This document shows positions 53,447 through 61,071 of a stretch of DNA of 64,000 bases, piece by piece. Numbering within the stretch: position 1 is the first letter of the stretch; each line of letters opens with the position of its first letter. The stretch is from Nocardioides sp. PD653-B2 (GTDB lineage Bacteria > Actinomycetota > Actinomycetes > Propionibacteriales > Nocardioidaceae), in NCBI RefSeq assembly GCF_002117935.1, contig NZ_BDJE01000010.1, positions 1-64,000 of the forward strand, in the 5' to 3' direction. The notes below the pieces were generated by a model. That model was not told the DNA's origin, did no database searches, and saw only the letters and a program-made list of their open reading frames with translations. Made by a program: the position numbers and the translations under genes.

Positions 53447-53792
53447 CCTCGCGGCGCTCCTTGATCTTCGCGGCCTTGCCGCGGAGGTTGCGCAGGTAGT
53501 AGAGCTTGGCGCGGCGGACGTCACCGCGGGTCACGACCTCGATCTGCTCGAAGATCGGGGAGTGCAGCGGGAAGGTGCGCTCGACACCGACGCCGAAGGA
53601 GACCTTGCGGACGGTGAAGCTGCGGCCGATGCCGGAGCCCTGCACGCGGATGACCACGCCCTGGAAGATCTGGACACGGGAGCGGCTGCCCTCGACGACC
53701 TTCACGTGGACCTTGATGGTGTCGCCGGCGCGGAAGGCCGGGACGTCGTCGCGCTTGAGCGCGGTGCCGAGATCGGCGATGACGTTGCTCAT
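53442..53792 (-). CDS. rplS: 50S ribosomal protein L19
   Basis: A 116-residue L19, the normal length, located at the 30S-50S interface. Typical motifs are [58 protein letters not shown] and [19 protein letters not shown]. The ATG has AGGAG about 7 nt upstream. The 205-nt leader between trmD and rplS is rich in inverted repeats (see separate entry). Confidence 0.97.
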   Translation of the reverse strand: MSNVIADLGTALKRDDVPAFRAGDTIKVHVKVVEGSRSRVQIFQGVVIRVQGSGIGRSFTVRKVSFGVGVERTFPLHSPIFEQIEVVTRGDVRRAKLYYLRNLRGKAAKIKERREA

Positions 53793-53810
53793 GATGTTCT
53801 CCTCGCGAGT

Positions 53811-53978
53811 GCCACAGGTCAGGCGCGGTACGGGGATCTTTCAGATGGAGGCCCAGCAGGTGCTGGCCGGCGGCGCCATGTCCCCCCTGTGGCAGGGACT
53901 GGTGCGGATCCTCCGCGGACGTGTCCGCGGGGCGATCCTTGTTTGGCCGACTGAGCCGAGGAACAAGTCTGCCACAGG
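53811..53978 (-). promoter_or_regulatory. rplS leader: rplS leader with competing inverted repeats
   Basis: The word cctgtggcag at 53886-53895 can pair with ctgccacagg at 53969-53978 (10 nt) or with gccacagg at 53811-53818 (8 nt), but not both. The second pairing lies only about 10 nt upstream of the rplS Shine-Dalgarno. Between them sits a strong hairpin (53913-53920 with 53923-53930, extended by ggatc/gatcc to 53906-53938). Mutually exclusive helices next to a ribosomal-protein start are typical of an attenuator or autoregulatory leader. No U-run is present. Confidence 0.45.
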
Positions 53979-53997
53979 CGAGACCGGCTCCGTGAAT

Positions 53998-55143
53998 TCA
54001 GGCGCGCTTGGTCATCCGGACCACGCCGGGCTCGACCTCGCCGCGCAGCCGGTAGCCCGCCTTCTTGTAGATCCGCTGGTTGCGCAGGCTCCCGGCGCCG
54101 GTGAAGAGGGAGTACGTCGTGACGCCCGGCGGCGCGGCCGCTTCGATACGCGCGAGCAGCATGCGCCCCACGCCGCGGCCGGACAGGTCGGGGGCGACCA
54201 TCAGCCGGCCGATGTCCCAGGTCTCGGCGTCGTGCAGCGACGCCCGCACGGCCCCCACGAGGCGCCCGCCCGAGCGCGCCACCAGGACGGTGTCGCGGGC
54301 GGTCCAGGCGCGGACGTCGTCGTACGACTCGTGCAGGGCGGGGATCCGGACACCGGGGTTGTCCTGCTCCTCCTGCACCCAGCAGGCCCGCTGGAGCACG
54401 AAGAGCTCGCCGGCGTCGGACGGCTCGACCAGGCGGATCTCGACGTCGTCGAGCAGCACCGACGGGTGGACGAGGTCGGGCCGGCGCTCGGCGGTGCGTC
54501 GTACGGACTGCTCGCGGCGCCAGGCGGCGATCGCCGCGTGGTCGCCCGACAGCAGCACCGGGGGTACGTCGTGGCCGCGCCACGAGGCGGGCTTGGTGTA
54601 GACGGGGTACTCCAGCAGACCGTCCTCGTGCGACTCCTCGACCAGCGACTCGGCGTTGCCCATGAAGCCCGGCACCAGCCGGACCACGGCCTCGGTGATC
54701 GCGAGCGCGGCCACCTCTCCCCCGTTCAGCACGTAGTCACCGAGGGAGATCTCGCGGACCTCGGCGCGGGTCGCCACGTCGTCGAGCACCCGCTGGTCGA
54801 TGCCCTCGTAGCGCCCGCAGGCGAAGACGATGCGGTCGCGGGTGGCGAGCTCGCGGGCGACCGCCTGGGTGAACGGCTGCCCCGACGGGGTGGTGAACAC
54901 GACGGTGGGACGGTCCTCGCCGATCAGCGCGTCGAGCGCCTCGCCCCACGGCTCGGGCTTCATGACCATGCCCGCGCCGCCGCCGTACGGCGTGTCGTCG
55001 ACGGTGTGGTGCCTGTCATGGGTCCAGGACCGCAGGTCGTGCACCCGGACGTCGATCAGGCCCTTGTCACGCGCCTTGCCCGCGAGCGACAGCTCGAGCG
55101 GGGCGAGGTAGTCGGGGAAGATCGTGACGACGTCGATGCGCAT
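53998..55143 (-). CDS. trmD: tRNA (guanine(37)-N1)-methyltransferase fused to GNAT domain
   Basis: A single 381-residue frame joins TrmD (about 1-232) to a GNAT acetyltransferase (about 233-381). TrmD motifs: [35 protein letters not shown], and the SAM-binding [27 protein letters not shown] motifs: [18 protein letters not shown] (acetyl-CoA loop) and [13 protein letters not shown]. TrmD makes m1G37 in tRNA to prevent frameshifting; the acetyl acceptor of the second domain is unknown. A stand-alone TrmD is about 230-270 residues. The ATG overlaps an upstream small ORF as TGATG. Confidence 0.92.
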   Translation of the reverse strand: MRIDVVTIFPDYLAPLELSLAGKARDKGLIDVRVHDLRSWTHDRHHTVDDTPYGGGAGMVMKPEPWGEALDALIGEDRPTVVFTTPSGQPFTQAVARELATRDRIVFACGRYEGIDQRVLDDVATRAEVREISLGDYVLNGGEVAALAITEAVVRLVPGFMGNAESLVEESHEDGLLEYPVYTKPASWRGHDVPPVLLSGDHAAIAAWRREQSVRRTAERRPDLVHPSVLLDDVEIRLVEPSDAGELFVLQRACWVQEEQDNPGVRIPALHESYDDVRAWTARDTVLVARSGGRLVGAVRASLHDAETWDIGRLMVAPDLSGRGVGRMLLARIEAAAPPGVTTYSLFTGAGSLRNQRIYKKAGYRLRGEVEPGVVRMTKRA

Positions 55144-55304
55144 CAGGTCCTGCCTCCTCGTCCTTGGCCGTCGCGAGCGTCGTCCAGCGCGTGCGCTGGC
55201 AAGGCGGAGGAGGGAGGTGGGCCGGGTTCGCCCACCGACGGACGACCACGCAGTCCAGCGTGCGTGATGGGCGGCGCGTAGCAGGCCATGGGACGAGGAG
55301 TCAT
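55143..55304 (-). CDS. Small coupled ORF between rimM and trmD
   Basis: A 53-codon frame whose ATG overlaps the rimM stop (ATGA, 55301-55304) and whose TGA overlaps the trmD ATG (TGATG, 55141-55145). It would let ribosomes pass from rimM to trmD. However, third-position G/C is visibly lower than in neighbouring genes and the peptide ([20 protein letters not shown]) matches nothing I know, so it may be only a translated spacer. Confidence 0.3.
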   Translation of the reverse strand: MTPRPMACYAPPITHAGLRGRPSVGEPGPPPSSALPAHALDDARDGQGRGGRT

Positions 55305-55310
55305 GGCCTG
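55184..55310 (-). repeat. Three-hairpin spacer between rimM and trmD
   Basis: Three perfect inverted repeats lie in 127 nt: ccagcg/cgctgg (55184-55199), ggtgggc/gcccacc (55216-55236) and caggccatg/catggcctg (55282-55310). The last covers the rimM stop. It may be a dispersed repeat or a structured RNA regulating trmD. Confidence 0.6.
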
Positions 55311-55852
55311 GAGTCGTCCTCCAGCGGCGCGACCAGGCCGGGACGGTCGGCGATGACGACCCGACGGCCGGGGACGTCGACCTCGGGGACGAGCGCCTTG
55401 ACGAACGGCACCAGGGTGTCGCGGCCGTCGGTGGCCCGGATCGCCAACAGGTCCTGGGCGCCGTGGATCAGCCCGGTGACCTCGCCGAGCGGCGTGCCGT
55501 CGACGTCGTACGCCGTCATCCCGACCAACTGGTGGTCGTAGAACTCGTCGGGGTCGTCCGGCGACGCGTCGACCGGGACCGTCGCGAGCAGGGTGAGGCC
55601 CCGCGCGGCCTCGGCCGCGGTGCGGTCGGGGATCTCCTCGAAGCGGACCAGCAGCACCGAGGAGTGCCACCGGGTGCTCGCCACCGTCACGGTCCGCAGC
55701 GTCGACGCCGAACCCGGAGGTGCCTCGACGACCAGCACCGAGCCGGGCGCGAAGCGCCGGTCGGGCTCGTCGGTGCGGACGTTGATCGTCACGTCACCGC
55801 GCAGGCCGTGGGCCTTGCCGATCCGGCCCACGACGACGTCGATGGTCTCCAC
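55301..55852 (-). CDS. rimM: Ribosome maturation factor RimM
   Basis: A 183-residue 16S rRNA processing factor that binds S19 during 30S head assembly. The N-terminal RimM domain ([18 protein letters not shown]) and the C-terminal PRC-barrel ([14 protein letters not shown], then [20 protein letters not shown]) are intact. The order rpsP-khpA-rimM-trmD-rplS is standard. The ATG is preceded by AGGAAT about 4 nt upstream. Confidence 0.94.
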   Translation of the reverse strand: METIDVVVGRIGKAHGLRGDVTINVRTDEPDRRFAPGSVLVVEAPPGSASTLRTVTVASTRWHSSVLLVRFEEIPDRTAAEAARGLTLLATVPVDASPDDPDEFYDHQLVGMTAYDVDGTPLGEVTGLIHGAQDLLAIRATDGRDTLVPFVKALVPEVDVPGRRVVIADRPGLVAPLEDDSRP

Positions 55853-55932
55853 TCGATTCCTCTCGGCAGGTCAGGGGCAAATGCAGAACGGGTGCCGCCC
55901 CGGAGGGCGACACCCATTCAAGCGGTTGTGCG

Positions 55933-56175
55933 CTATCGACGACGGTCCACGTCGACGAAGTCGATCCGGGCGCCACCGCGACCCGCCAGGGCGGAGATCA
56001 CGGTGCGGAAGGCGCTCGCCGTACGGCCGCCCCTCCCGATCACCTTGCCGAGGTCGTCGGGGTGCACCCGGACCTCGAGGATCGAGCCGCGGCGCAGCTG
56101 CTTGTCGCGCACGCTCACGTCGTCGGGGTTGTCGACGACGCCACGCACCAGGTGCTCGAGAGCATCGGCCAGCAT
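55933..56175 (-). CDS. khpA: RNA-binding KH-domain protein KhpA
   Basis: An 80-residue single KH-domain protein with the GxxG loop as IGRGGRTA and the flanking helix ASAFRTVISAL. KhpA-type proteins bind RNA and in firmicutes act with KhpB in cell elongation; in actinobacteria the gene sits between rpsP and rimM as here. It starts 2 nt after the rpsP stop, so the two are co-translated. Confidence 0.93.
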   Translation of the reverse strand: MLADALEHLVRGVVDNPDDVSVRDKQLRRGSILEVRVHPDDLGKVIGRGGRTASAFRTVISALAGRGGARIDFVDVDRRR

Positions 56176-56177
56176 GC

Positions 56178-56765
56178 TCAGGCCTCGCTCTTGCCGGCGT
56201 CCTCAGCGGTGACGGTCTCGGCGGCCTCGGCCGTCTCGGCCGCGCCCTCCGGGGTCTCGTCAGCGGGAACCGGAGCCGGGGTCTCCTCGGCGGCGGCCTC
56301 GACGGGCGCCTCCTCGGTCTTCTCCTCGGCCTGGGGCTCCTCGGCCTTGGGCTCCTCGGCCTTGGGCTCGGCCTTCTTCTTCGACGCGGCCTTCTTGGTC
56401 ACGGCGTCACCCTTGGGCTCGCTCGCGGCCTCCTTGAGGGCCTCGTTGAAGATCTCCAGCTTGTCGCGCTTGGGCTCCTTGACCTTCAGGGTGCCCTCGC
56501 TGCCCGACACGCCCTTGAACTTCTGGAAGTCACCGGTGATCTTGAGGATCTTGGCGACGGCCTCGGACGGCTGTGCGCCGACACCGAGCCAGTACTGGGC
56601 CCGGTCGGAGACGACGTCGATGTACGACGGGTCCTCCTTGGGGTGGTACTTGCCGATCTCCTCGATCACGCGACCGTCACGCTTCTTGCGCGAGTCGACG
56701 ACGACGATGCGGTACTGCGGCACCCGGACCTTGCCCAGGCGCTTCAAACGGATCTTGACGGCCAC
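56178..56765 (-). CDS. rpsP: 30S ribosomal protein S16 with acidic C-terminal extension
   Basis: A 195-residue S16. The core (residues 1-80) is typical: [35 protein letters not shown] and the [10 protein letters not shown] segment. About 110 further residues form a Lys-rich then Ala/Glu/Pro-rich tail ([12 protein letters not shown] type), longer than most S16 proteins (75-170 residues). Similar acidic tails occur on S2 in this window. The start is GTG at 56765 with GGAG 11 nt upstream. It is the first gene of its block. Confidence 0.95.
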   Translation of the reverse strand: MAVKIRLKRLGKVRVPQYRIVVVDSRKKRDGRVIEEIGKYHPKEDPSYIDVVSDRAQYWLGVGAQPSEAVAKILKITGDFQKFKGVSGSEGTLKVKEPKRDKLEIFNEALKEAASEPKGDAVTKKAASKKKAEPKAEEPKAEEPQAEEKTEEAPVEAAAEETPAPVPADETPEGAAETAEAAETVTAEDAGKSEA

Positions 56766-56949
56766 GGTTGTGGTGTCTCCTCAGGAATATGTGTGTGGTT
56801 GAACGATCCGTCACCAGGTGGGGAAAGCACCGGGTCGGGTCCTTCGATGGGCTCTGCGGCGTCCGGGTGAGAGGGTCCGGGCGCACAGGACTCAGCCGGT
56901 AAGTCTGCCAGAGGCACCGGCCGGTGCGGAAATCGGGCAGAGTCGGGGC

Positions 56950-57540
56950 ATGAGCCAGCCGCCACCGTCCTACCCCGTGCCGTCAGGCTACCCGCCGGGC
57001 CAGCCCCCGCTGCCGCCGAAGAAGCGCCCCAGCGGCTGGTGGTTCGTGGTGGGCGGCGCGCTGGTCGTCGCCGCCGTCGTCGCGGCGGTCGGGCTGTTCA
57101 TCTGGACCCTGTCCGGCTTCCTCGACACCGACGCCTCGATCAACGCCGACGGCAACCCGCACCGGGTGAGCATCGGCACCGACGGCGAGCGGATGCTGTG
57201 GCTCGAGGACAGCTTCGGCCAGCAGTGCACGATCGTCGACCTGCGCTCGGGCGAGGAGGTCCCCCTGCACCGGGTCTCGGCGGAGTACAGCAGGTCCGAC
57301 CCCTCCGGCGACTGGTCCGGGTTCGCGCGCTTCGACCCGGGCTCGGGCGACCTCGAGGTGACCTGCACGGCCTCCGACGGCGTCGTCCTGATCGGCCCGG
57401 CACCGCGGATCGGCAGCTTCGTGGTCGGCATCCTCGCCACGATCTTCGTCCCGCTCTTCCTCGGCCTCTGCGGCCTTGCGATCCTGATCGTGACCGGCAT
57501 CCTCTTCGTGAGCCGGCCGGCGCGCCCGAAGGCCGGCTGA
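56950..57540 (+). CDS. Two-helix membrane protein of unknown function
   Basis: A 196-residue protein with a Pro-rich cytoplasmic start (YPPGQPPLPPKK), a membrane helix at about 29-53, an extracytoplasmic domain (about 55-155) with two cysteines (QQCTIVD and VTCTASDG) that could form a disulfide, and a second helix at 157-187. This resembles actinobacterial surface-sensing hypothetical proteins. The ATG has CAGAGT 6 nt upstream and no Shine-Dalgarno. It diverges from rpsP. Confidence 0.65.
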   Translation: MSQPPPSYPVPSGYPPGQPPLPPKKRPSGWWFVVGGALVVAAVVAAVGLFIWTLSGFLDTDASINADGNPHRVSIGTDGERMLWLEDSFGQQCTIVDLRSGEEVPLHRVSAEYSRSDPSGDWSGFARFDPGSGDLEVTCTASDGVVLIGPAPRIGSFVVGILATIFVPLFLGLCGLAILIVTGILFVSRPARPKAG

Positions 57541-57592
57541 CAACCTCGTCGTCCGCAACGACACGACGGCGACCTACCAGGTCCGGTTCCGC

Positions 57593-57829
57593 GTGGCCGA
57601 GCCCGACCTGCTCGGCGAGCTCCTCGTCGACCGGCCGCTCGCGGCGACGTACGAGATCGTGGCCCGTGACGAGGAGTTCGTGCTCCTCGACGGCGCCGTC
57701 CACCGGCGCAACGAGATCTGGCGGCAGGCCACGGACACCCGCACCGGGGAGGTCGCCGCCGAGCTGGTGCGGCGCAACTGCGCGCGCGTGCTGTACGACG
57801 TGGAGCCCGCGCGCGTCGTCAGGAGCTAG
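57593..57829 (+). pseudogene. Hypothetical small ORF, possible gene fragment
   Basis: A 78-residue frame from a GTG at 57593 with no visible Shine-Dalgarno. Coding-like codon use continues upstream in the same frame to 57512 (beginning just after a stop at 57509-57511), overlapping the end of the previous gene, with no start codon before the GTG. That suggests either a truncated gene or an unusual start. The product (GELLVDRPLAATYEI, later VRRNCARVLYDVEP) has no recognised domain. The TAG stop overlaps the convergent amidohydrolase stop in CTAG. Confidence 0.4.
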
Positions 57830-58899
57830 GCGACGATGCGCCCGCGCAGCACCACGCAGGCCGGGCGGAGCAGGACCGAGAGGTTCTCGACCGGGTTGGC
57901 GTCGTAGACGACGAAGTCGGCCGGGTCGCCCTCGTCGAGCCCGGCGTTCCAGCCCAGCCACTCCCGGGCCCGCCAGGAGGCCGCGCCGAGGGCGTACTCC
58001 GCCGGGATCCCGAGCGAGGTCATGGCGATCACCTCGCCGGCCAGGTTGCCGTGCCGGCTGATCCCGCCGCCGTCGGAGCCGGCGTAGAGCGCGACCCCGG
58101 CCTCGTACGCCGCCATGATCGTGTCGCGCCGGCGCACGTAGAGATCGGTCATGGTGGCGGTGTAGCCGGGGAACTTCGAGCTGGCGGACGCGGCGTAGCC
58201 CGGGAACTTGTCCAGCTGCATCACCGTGGGCACCAGCGCGACCCCGCGCGCGGCCATCGTCTCGACCTGGTCGATCTCCAGGCCGGTGCCGTGCTCGATG
58301 CAGTCGATGCCGGCCTCGAGCAGTCCGGCGAGCACCTCGTGGCCGAAGCAGTGGGCGGTGACCTTGGCCCCGTGCTCGTGGGCGACCCGGATCGCCTCGG
58401 CGAACGCCTCGGGTGGGAACGACGGCATCAGGTCGCCGTCGTCGCGGGAGATCCAGTCACCGACCAGCTTCACCCAGCCGTCGCCGCGCCGGGCCTCCTG
58501 GGCGACGTACGACGCGAGGTCGGCGGGCTCGACCTCGTGGGCGTAGTTGCGGATGTAGCGCTTGGTGCGCGCGATGTGTCGCCCGGCGCGGATCAGCCGC
58601 GGCAGGTCCTCGCGGTCGTGGATCCACGCGGTGTCGACCGGCGAGCCGCAGTCGCGGATCAGGAGCGCACCGGCGTCGCGGTCCTCGATCGCCTGCTGCT
58701 CGGTCTCCTCGTCGGAGATCCCGCCGTCGTCGTCCAGGCCGAGGTGGCAGTGGGCGTCGACGAGCCCGGGGACGATCCAGCCGTCGACGGCGCGCTCGGC
58801 ACCCGCGACCGGCTCGAGGGTGATCCGCCCGTCCACGACGTAGAGGTCGCGGACCACGCCGTCGGGCAGGACCGGGCCGGAGAACCTGAGCGCCGTCAT
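57826..58899 (-). CDS. Metal-dependent amidohydrolase
   Basis: A 357-residue amidohydrolase of the imidazolonepropionase/TRZ-like superfamily. Motifs: VPGLVDAHCHLG (metal-binding HxH), a lysine in GWVKLVGDWISRDDG, HGAKVTAHCFGHEV and the distal histidine in DCIEHGTGLEI, then ALYAGSDGGGISRHGN with the catalytic Asp. The substrate is not inferable. The ATG at 58899 has TAGCGT 7 nt upstream and no Shine-Dalgarno. Confidence 0.85.
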   Translation of the reverse strand: MTALRFSGPVLPDGVVRDLYVVDGRITLEPVAGAERAVDGWIVPGLVDAHCHLGLDDDGGISDEETEQQAIEDRDAGALLIRDCGSPVDTAWIHDREDLPRLIRAGRHIARTKRYIRNYAHEVEPADLASYVAQEARRGDGWVKLVGDWISRDDGDLMPSFPPEAFAEAIRVAHEHGAKVTAHCFGHEVLAGLLEAGIDCIEHGTGLEIDQVETMAARGVALVPTVMQLDKFPGYAASASSKFPGYTATMTDLYVRRRDTIMAAYEAGVALYAGSDGGGISRHGNLAGEVIAMTSLGIPAEYALGAASWRAREWLGWNAGLDEGDPADFVVYDANPVENLSVLLRPACVVLRGRIVA

Positions 58900-58906
58900 G
58901 CCCCGG

Positions 58907-58912
58907 ACGCTA
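58907..58912 (-). promoter_or_regulatory. Putative -10 element of amidohydrolase
   Basis: Minus-strand TAGCGT ending 7 nt before the ATG at 58899. Confidence 0.4.
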
Positions 58913-58949
58913 CTAGGCGCATCCGGGGCACGACGTCCGCCGGTCGAGG

Positions 58950-60938
58950 TCAGCGGGTCCTGAGGCCGAAGCCGTAGGCGAACAGCGGGTCGTAGCCGGC
59001 GTCACCGACGTTGATGGGCTCCTGGGCCACGCTCCTCGGCCAGCTCACGGGCAGCCGCCCGGTGAAGGGCCGGCGGCCGTAGAGCACGTCGGCCACACCG
59101 GCGCCCTCACTGCCCGGCAGCCACGAGGCGACCAGCGCGTCGGTCTGGCGCAGCAGCGCCGGCGGGATCACCATCGGCCGCCCCGAGACGACGAGCACGG
59201 TGCACGACACCGTCCGGGCGCAGACCTTCTGCACCGCCGAGGTGTCGGCGGACGAGAGCTTCATCGTCTGCTCCGGCCGCGGGACCCCGTGGTCGCCCGG
59301 GTCGTAGGCCCACTGCGGGCCGCCCACGTCGCCGAAGCCCTCGGCGTACGGCGTCTCGCCGACGACCACGACACCGACCGACTTCCGCGGCACCTTCTTC
59401 GAGGCGGTCGCGCTGTAGACGACGTCGCCCTTCGCGGCCTTCCGGATCCCGTCGAGGATCGTGGTCCCCGGGATCACGTTGGTCGACCCGCCCTGCCAGG
59501 TCAGCGTCCAGCCGCCGGCCTGGTTGCCGATGTTGTCGGCGTTGCTGCCCGCGACGTACACGTCTCGCTTCGCCGCGAGCGGGAGCGCGTGCTTCTGGTT
59601 GCGGAGCAGCACCTGGCTCTCGGCGGCGGCCCGACGGGCGACCGCGTGGTGGGCCTTGCTGCCCACGTCGGCGAGGTGCGTGCGGTCGACCATGGGGTGC
59701 TCGAAGAGGCCGAGCTCGAACTTCGCGGTGAGGATCCGCGAGACCGCGTCGTCGATGCGTGCCATCGAGACGTCGCCGTCGTCGACCAGCTGGGTCAGGG
59801 TCGGGATGAACTCGTCCCAGCCGGTGGGGTTGTTGGGTGCCTGGATCGGCTCCATGAACATGTCGACGCCGGCGTTCACCGACGCCTCGACCTGCTCGGC
59901 GTAGGTGCCCGGGAGCTGCCGGATCGCCCGCCAGTCGGAGATCACGAAGCCCTCGAAGCCCTGCTCCTGCTTGAGCCAGCCGGTGAGCAGCTCCTGGTTC
60001 GCGTGCATCTTGACCGCGTCGGTGGTGTCGCCGCCGTTGAAGTCGGTGCTCGAGAACGACGGCATGACCGAGCCGACGTGGTGCTCCTTGATCGCCGGGA
60101 TGTACGGCGCGAGCGCGAGCGCGTCGAACTCCGCGCGCGTCACCCGGTCGATGCCCTGGTCGATCGGGTAGGCACCGGTGCCGGCGGCCGACTCGTCGTA
60201 CGACGTGAGGCCGTCACCCGCGAAGTGCTTGGCGGTGGCCAACACCCGGTCGGGGTCCGCCAGGTGTCCCGGCGCGCCCTGCAGCCCGTCGATCGCCGTC
60301 TCCATCTTCGTCACCAGGGCGGGCGTCTCGCCGAAGCTCTCGTAGGTGCGGCCCCAGCGGTCGTCGCGGGCCACGCAGATGCACGGCGCGAACACCCACT
60401 GCGGCCCGCTGGCCCGGGTCTCCTCGGCCGTGATGTGGCCGATCGTCTGCACCAGCGCCGGGTCGCGGGTCGCCCCGAGACCGATGTTGTGCGGGAAGAC
60501 GGTCGCGCCCTGCAGGTTGCCGTGGCCGTGCACGGAGTCGACGCCGTAGATCAGCGGGATGCCGAGCGGGGTCGCCAGCGCGGCCTCCTGGTAGCGGTCG
60601 ACCATGTCGGCCCAGGCCTCCGGCGTGTTGCCCGCGGGCACCGAGCCGCCGCCGGACAGGACGCTGCCGAGGCGGTTCGTGGTGATCAGCGAGGGGTCGG
60701 CGTCGATGTCGACGCGCTCGGCCTGGGTCATCTGGCCGATCTTCTCGGCCAGGGTCATCCGGCCGAGCAGGTCGGCGACCCGCTCGGCGGTGGGCAACGA
60801 GGGGTCCTGGTACGGCGGCGGGTCGTCGCCGGCGGCCGGGGTGGAGGGCTGCAGCAGCGCGGCGGCGAGGGCTCCGCCGGCGAGGACGGCGAGCGCGGCG
60901 CGGCGCCACCGTCGAGGGGATGAGAGGTGGCTGGACAT
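58950..60938 (-). CDS. Exported GH3 family beta-glucosidase
   Basis: A 662-residue glycoside hydrolase with a signal peptide (residues 1-36), a GH3 TIM-barrel domain (about 45-390) and a GH3 C-terminal domain (about 425-640). The substrate-binding region ATAKHFAGDG and nucleophile segment FEGFVISDWRAI (catalytic Asp) are present. The likely activity is exo-beta-glucosidase on glucan oligosaccharides. The start has AGGAG 6 nt upstream. It diverges from a ROK repressor across a 133-nt promoter with a clear TTGACC-17-TAGCGT promoter. Confidence 0.93.
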   Translation of the reverse strand: MSSHLSSPRRWRRAALAVLAGGALAAALLQPSTPAAGDDPPPYQDPSLPTAERVADLLGRMTLAEKIGQMTQAERVDIDADPSLITTNRLGSVLSGGGSVPAGNTPEAWADMVDRYQEAALATPLGIPLIYGVDSVHGHGNLQGATVFPHNIGLGATRDPALVQTIGHITAEETRASGPQWVFAPCICVARDDRWGRTYESFGETPALVTKMETAIDGLQGAPGHLADPDRVLATAKHFAGDGLTSYDESAAGTGAYPIDQGIDRVTRAEFDALALAPYIPAIKEHHVGSVMPSFSSTDFNGGDTTDAVKMHANQELLTGWLKQEQGFEGFVISDWRAIRQLPGTYAEQVEASVNAGVDMFMEPIQAPNNPTGWDEFIPTLTQLVDDGDVSMARIDDAVSRILTAKFELGLFEHPMVDRTHLADVGSKAHHAVARRAAAESQVLLRNQKHALPLAAKRDVYVAGSNADNIGNQAGGWTLTWQGGSTNVIPGTTILDGIRKAAKGDVVYSATASKKVPRKSVGVVVVGETPYAEGFGDVGGPQWAYDPGDHGVPRPEQTMKLSSADTSAVQKVCARTVSCTVLVVSGRPMVIPPALLRQTDALVASWLPGSEGAGVADVLYGRRPFTGRLPVSWPRSVAQEPINVGDAGYDPLFAYGFGLRTR

Positions 60939-60975
60939 GAGGTCTCCTTGCCGAGTTCAAAGAGTGATGGCCGTC

Positions 60976-61004
60976 ACGCTAGGAACGACATTCGTCCGGG
61001 TCAA
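60976..61004 (-). promoter_or_regulatory. Promoter of GH3 glycosidase
   Basis: Minus-strand TTGACC (60999-61004) and TAGCGT (60976-60981) are separated by 17 nt. A perfect operator half-site (60990-60999) lies within the spacer. Confidence 0.6.
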
Positions 61005-61054
61005 TGCGTAAAGATCGCGAACGGGCGACTTATTAGTGCACTTTCCGGACGAAT
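60990..61054. promoter_or_regulatory. ROK operator pair
   Basis: attcgtccgg (60990-60999) and ccggacgaat (61045-61054) are perfect inverted copies, one in the GH3 promoter and one between the proposed -35 and -10 of the repressor gene. This is what a dimeric repressor controlling both genes would need. Confidence 0.6.
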
Positions 61055-61059
61055 CGTCG

Positions 61060-61065
61060 TACCGT
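61060..61065 (+). promoter_or_regulatory. Putative -10 element of ROK regulator
   Basis: TACCGT ends 6 nt before the ATG at 61072; the mRNA may be leaderless. Confidence 0.4.
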
Positions 61066-61071
61066 CGGTCC

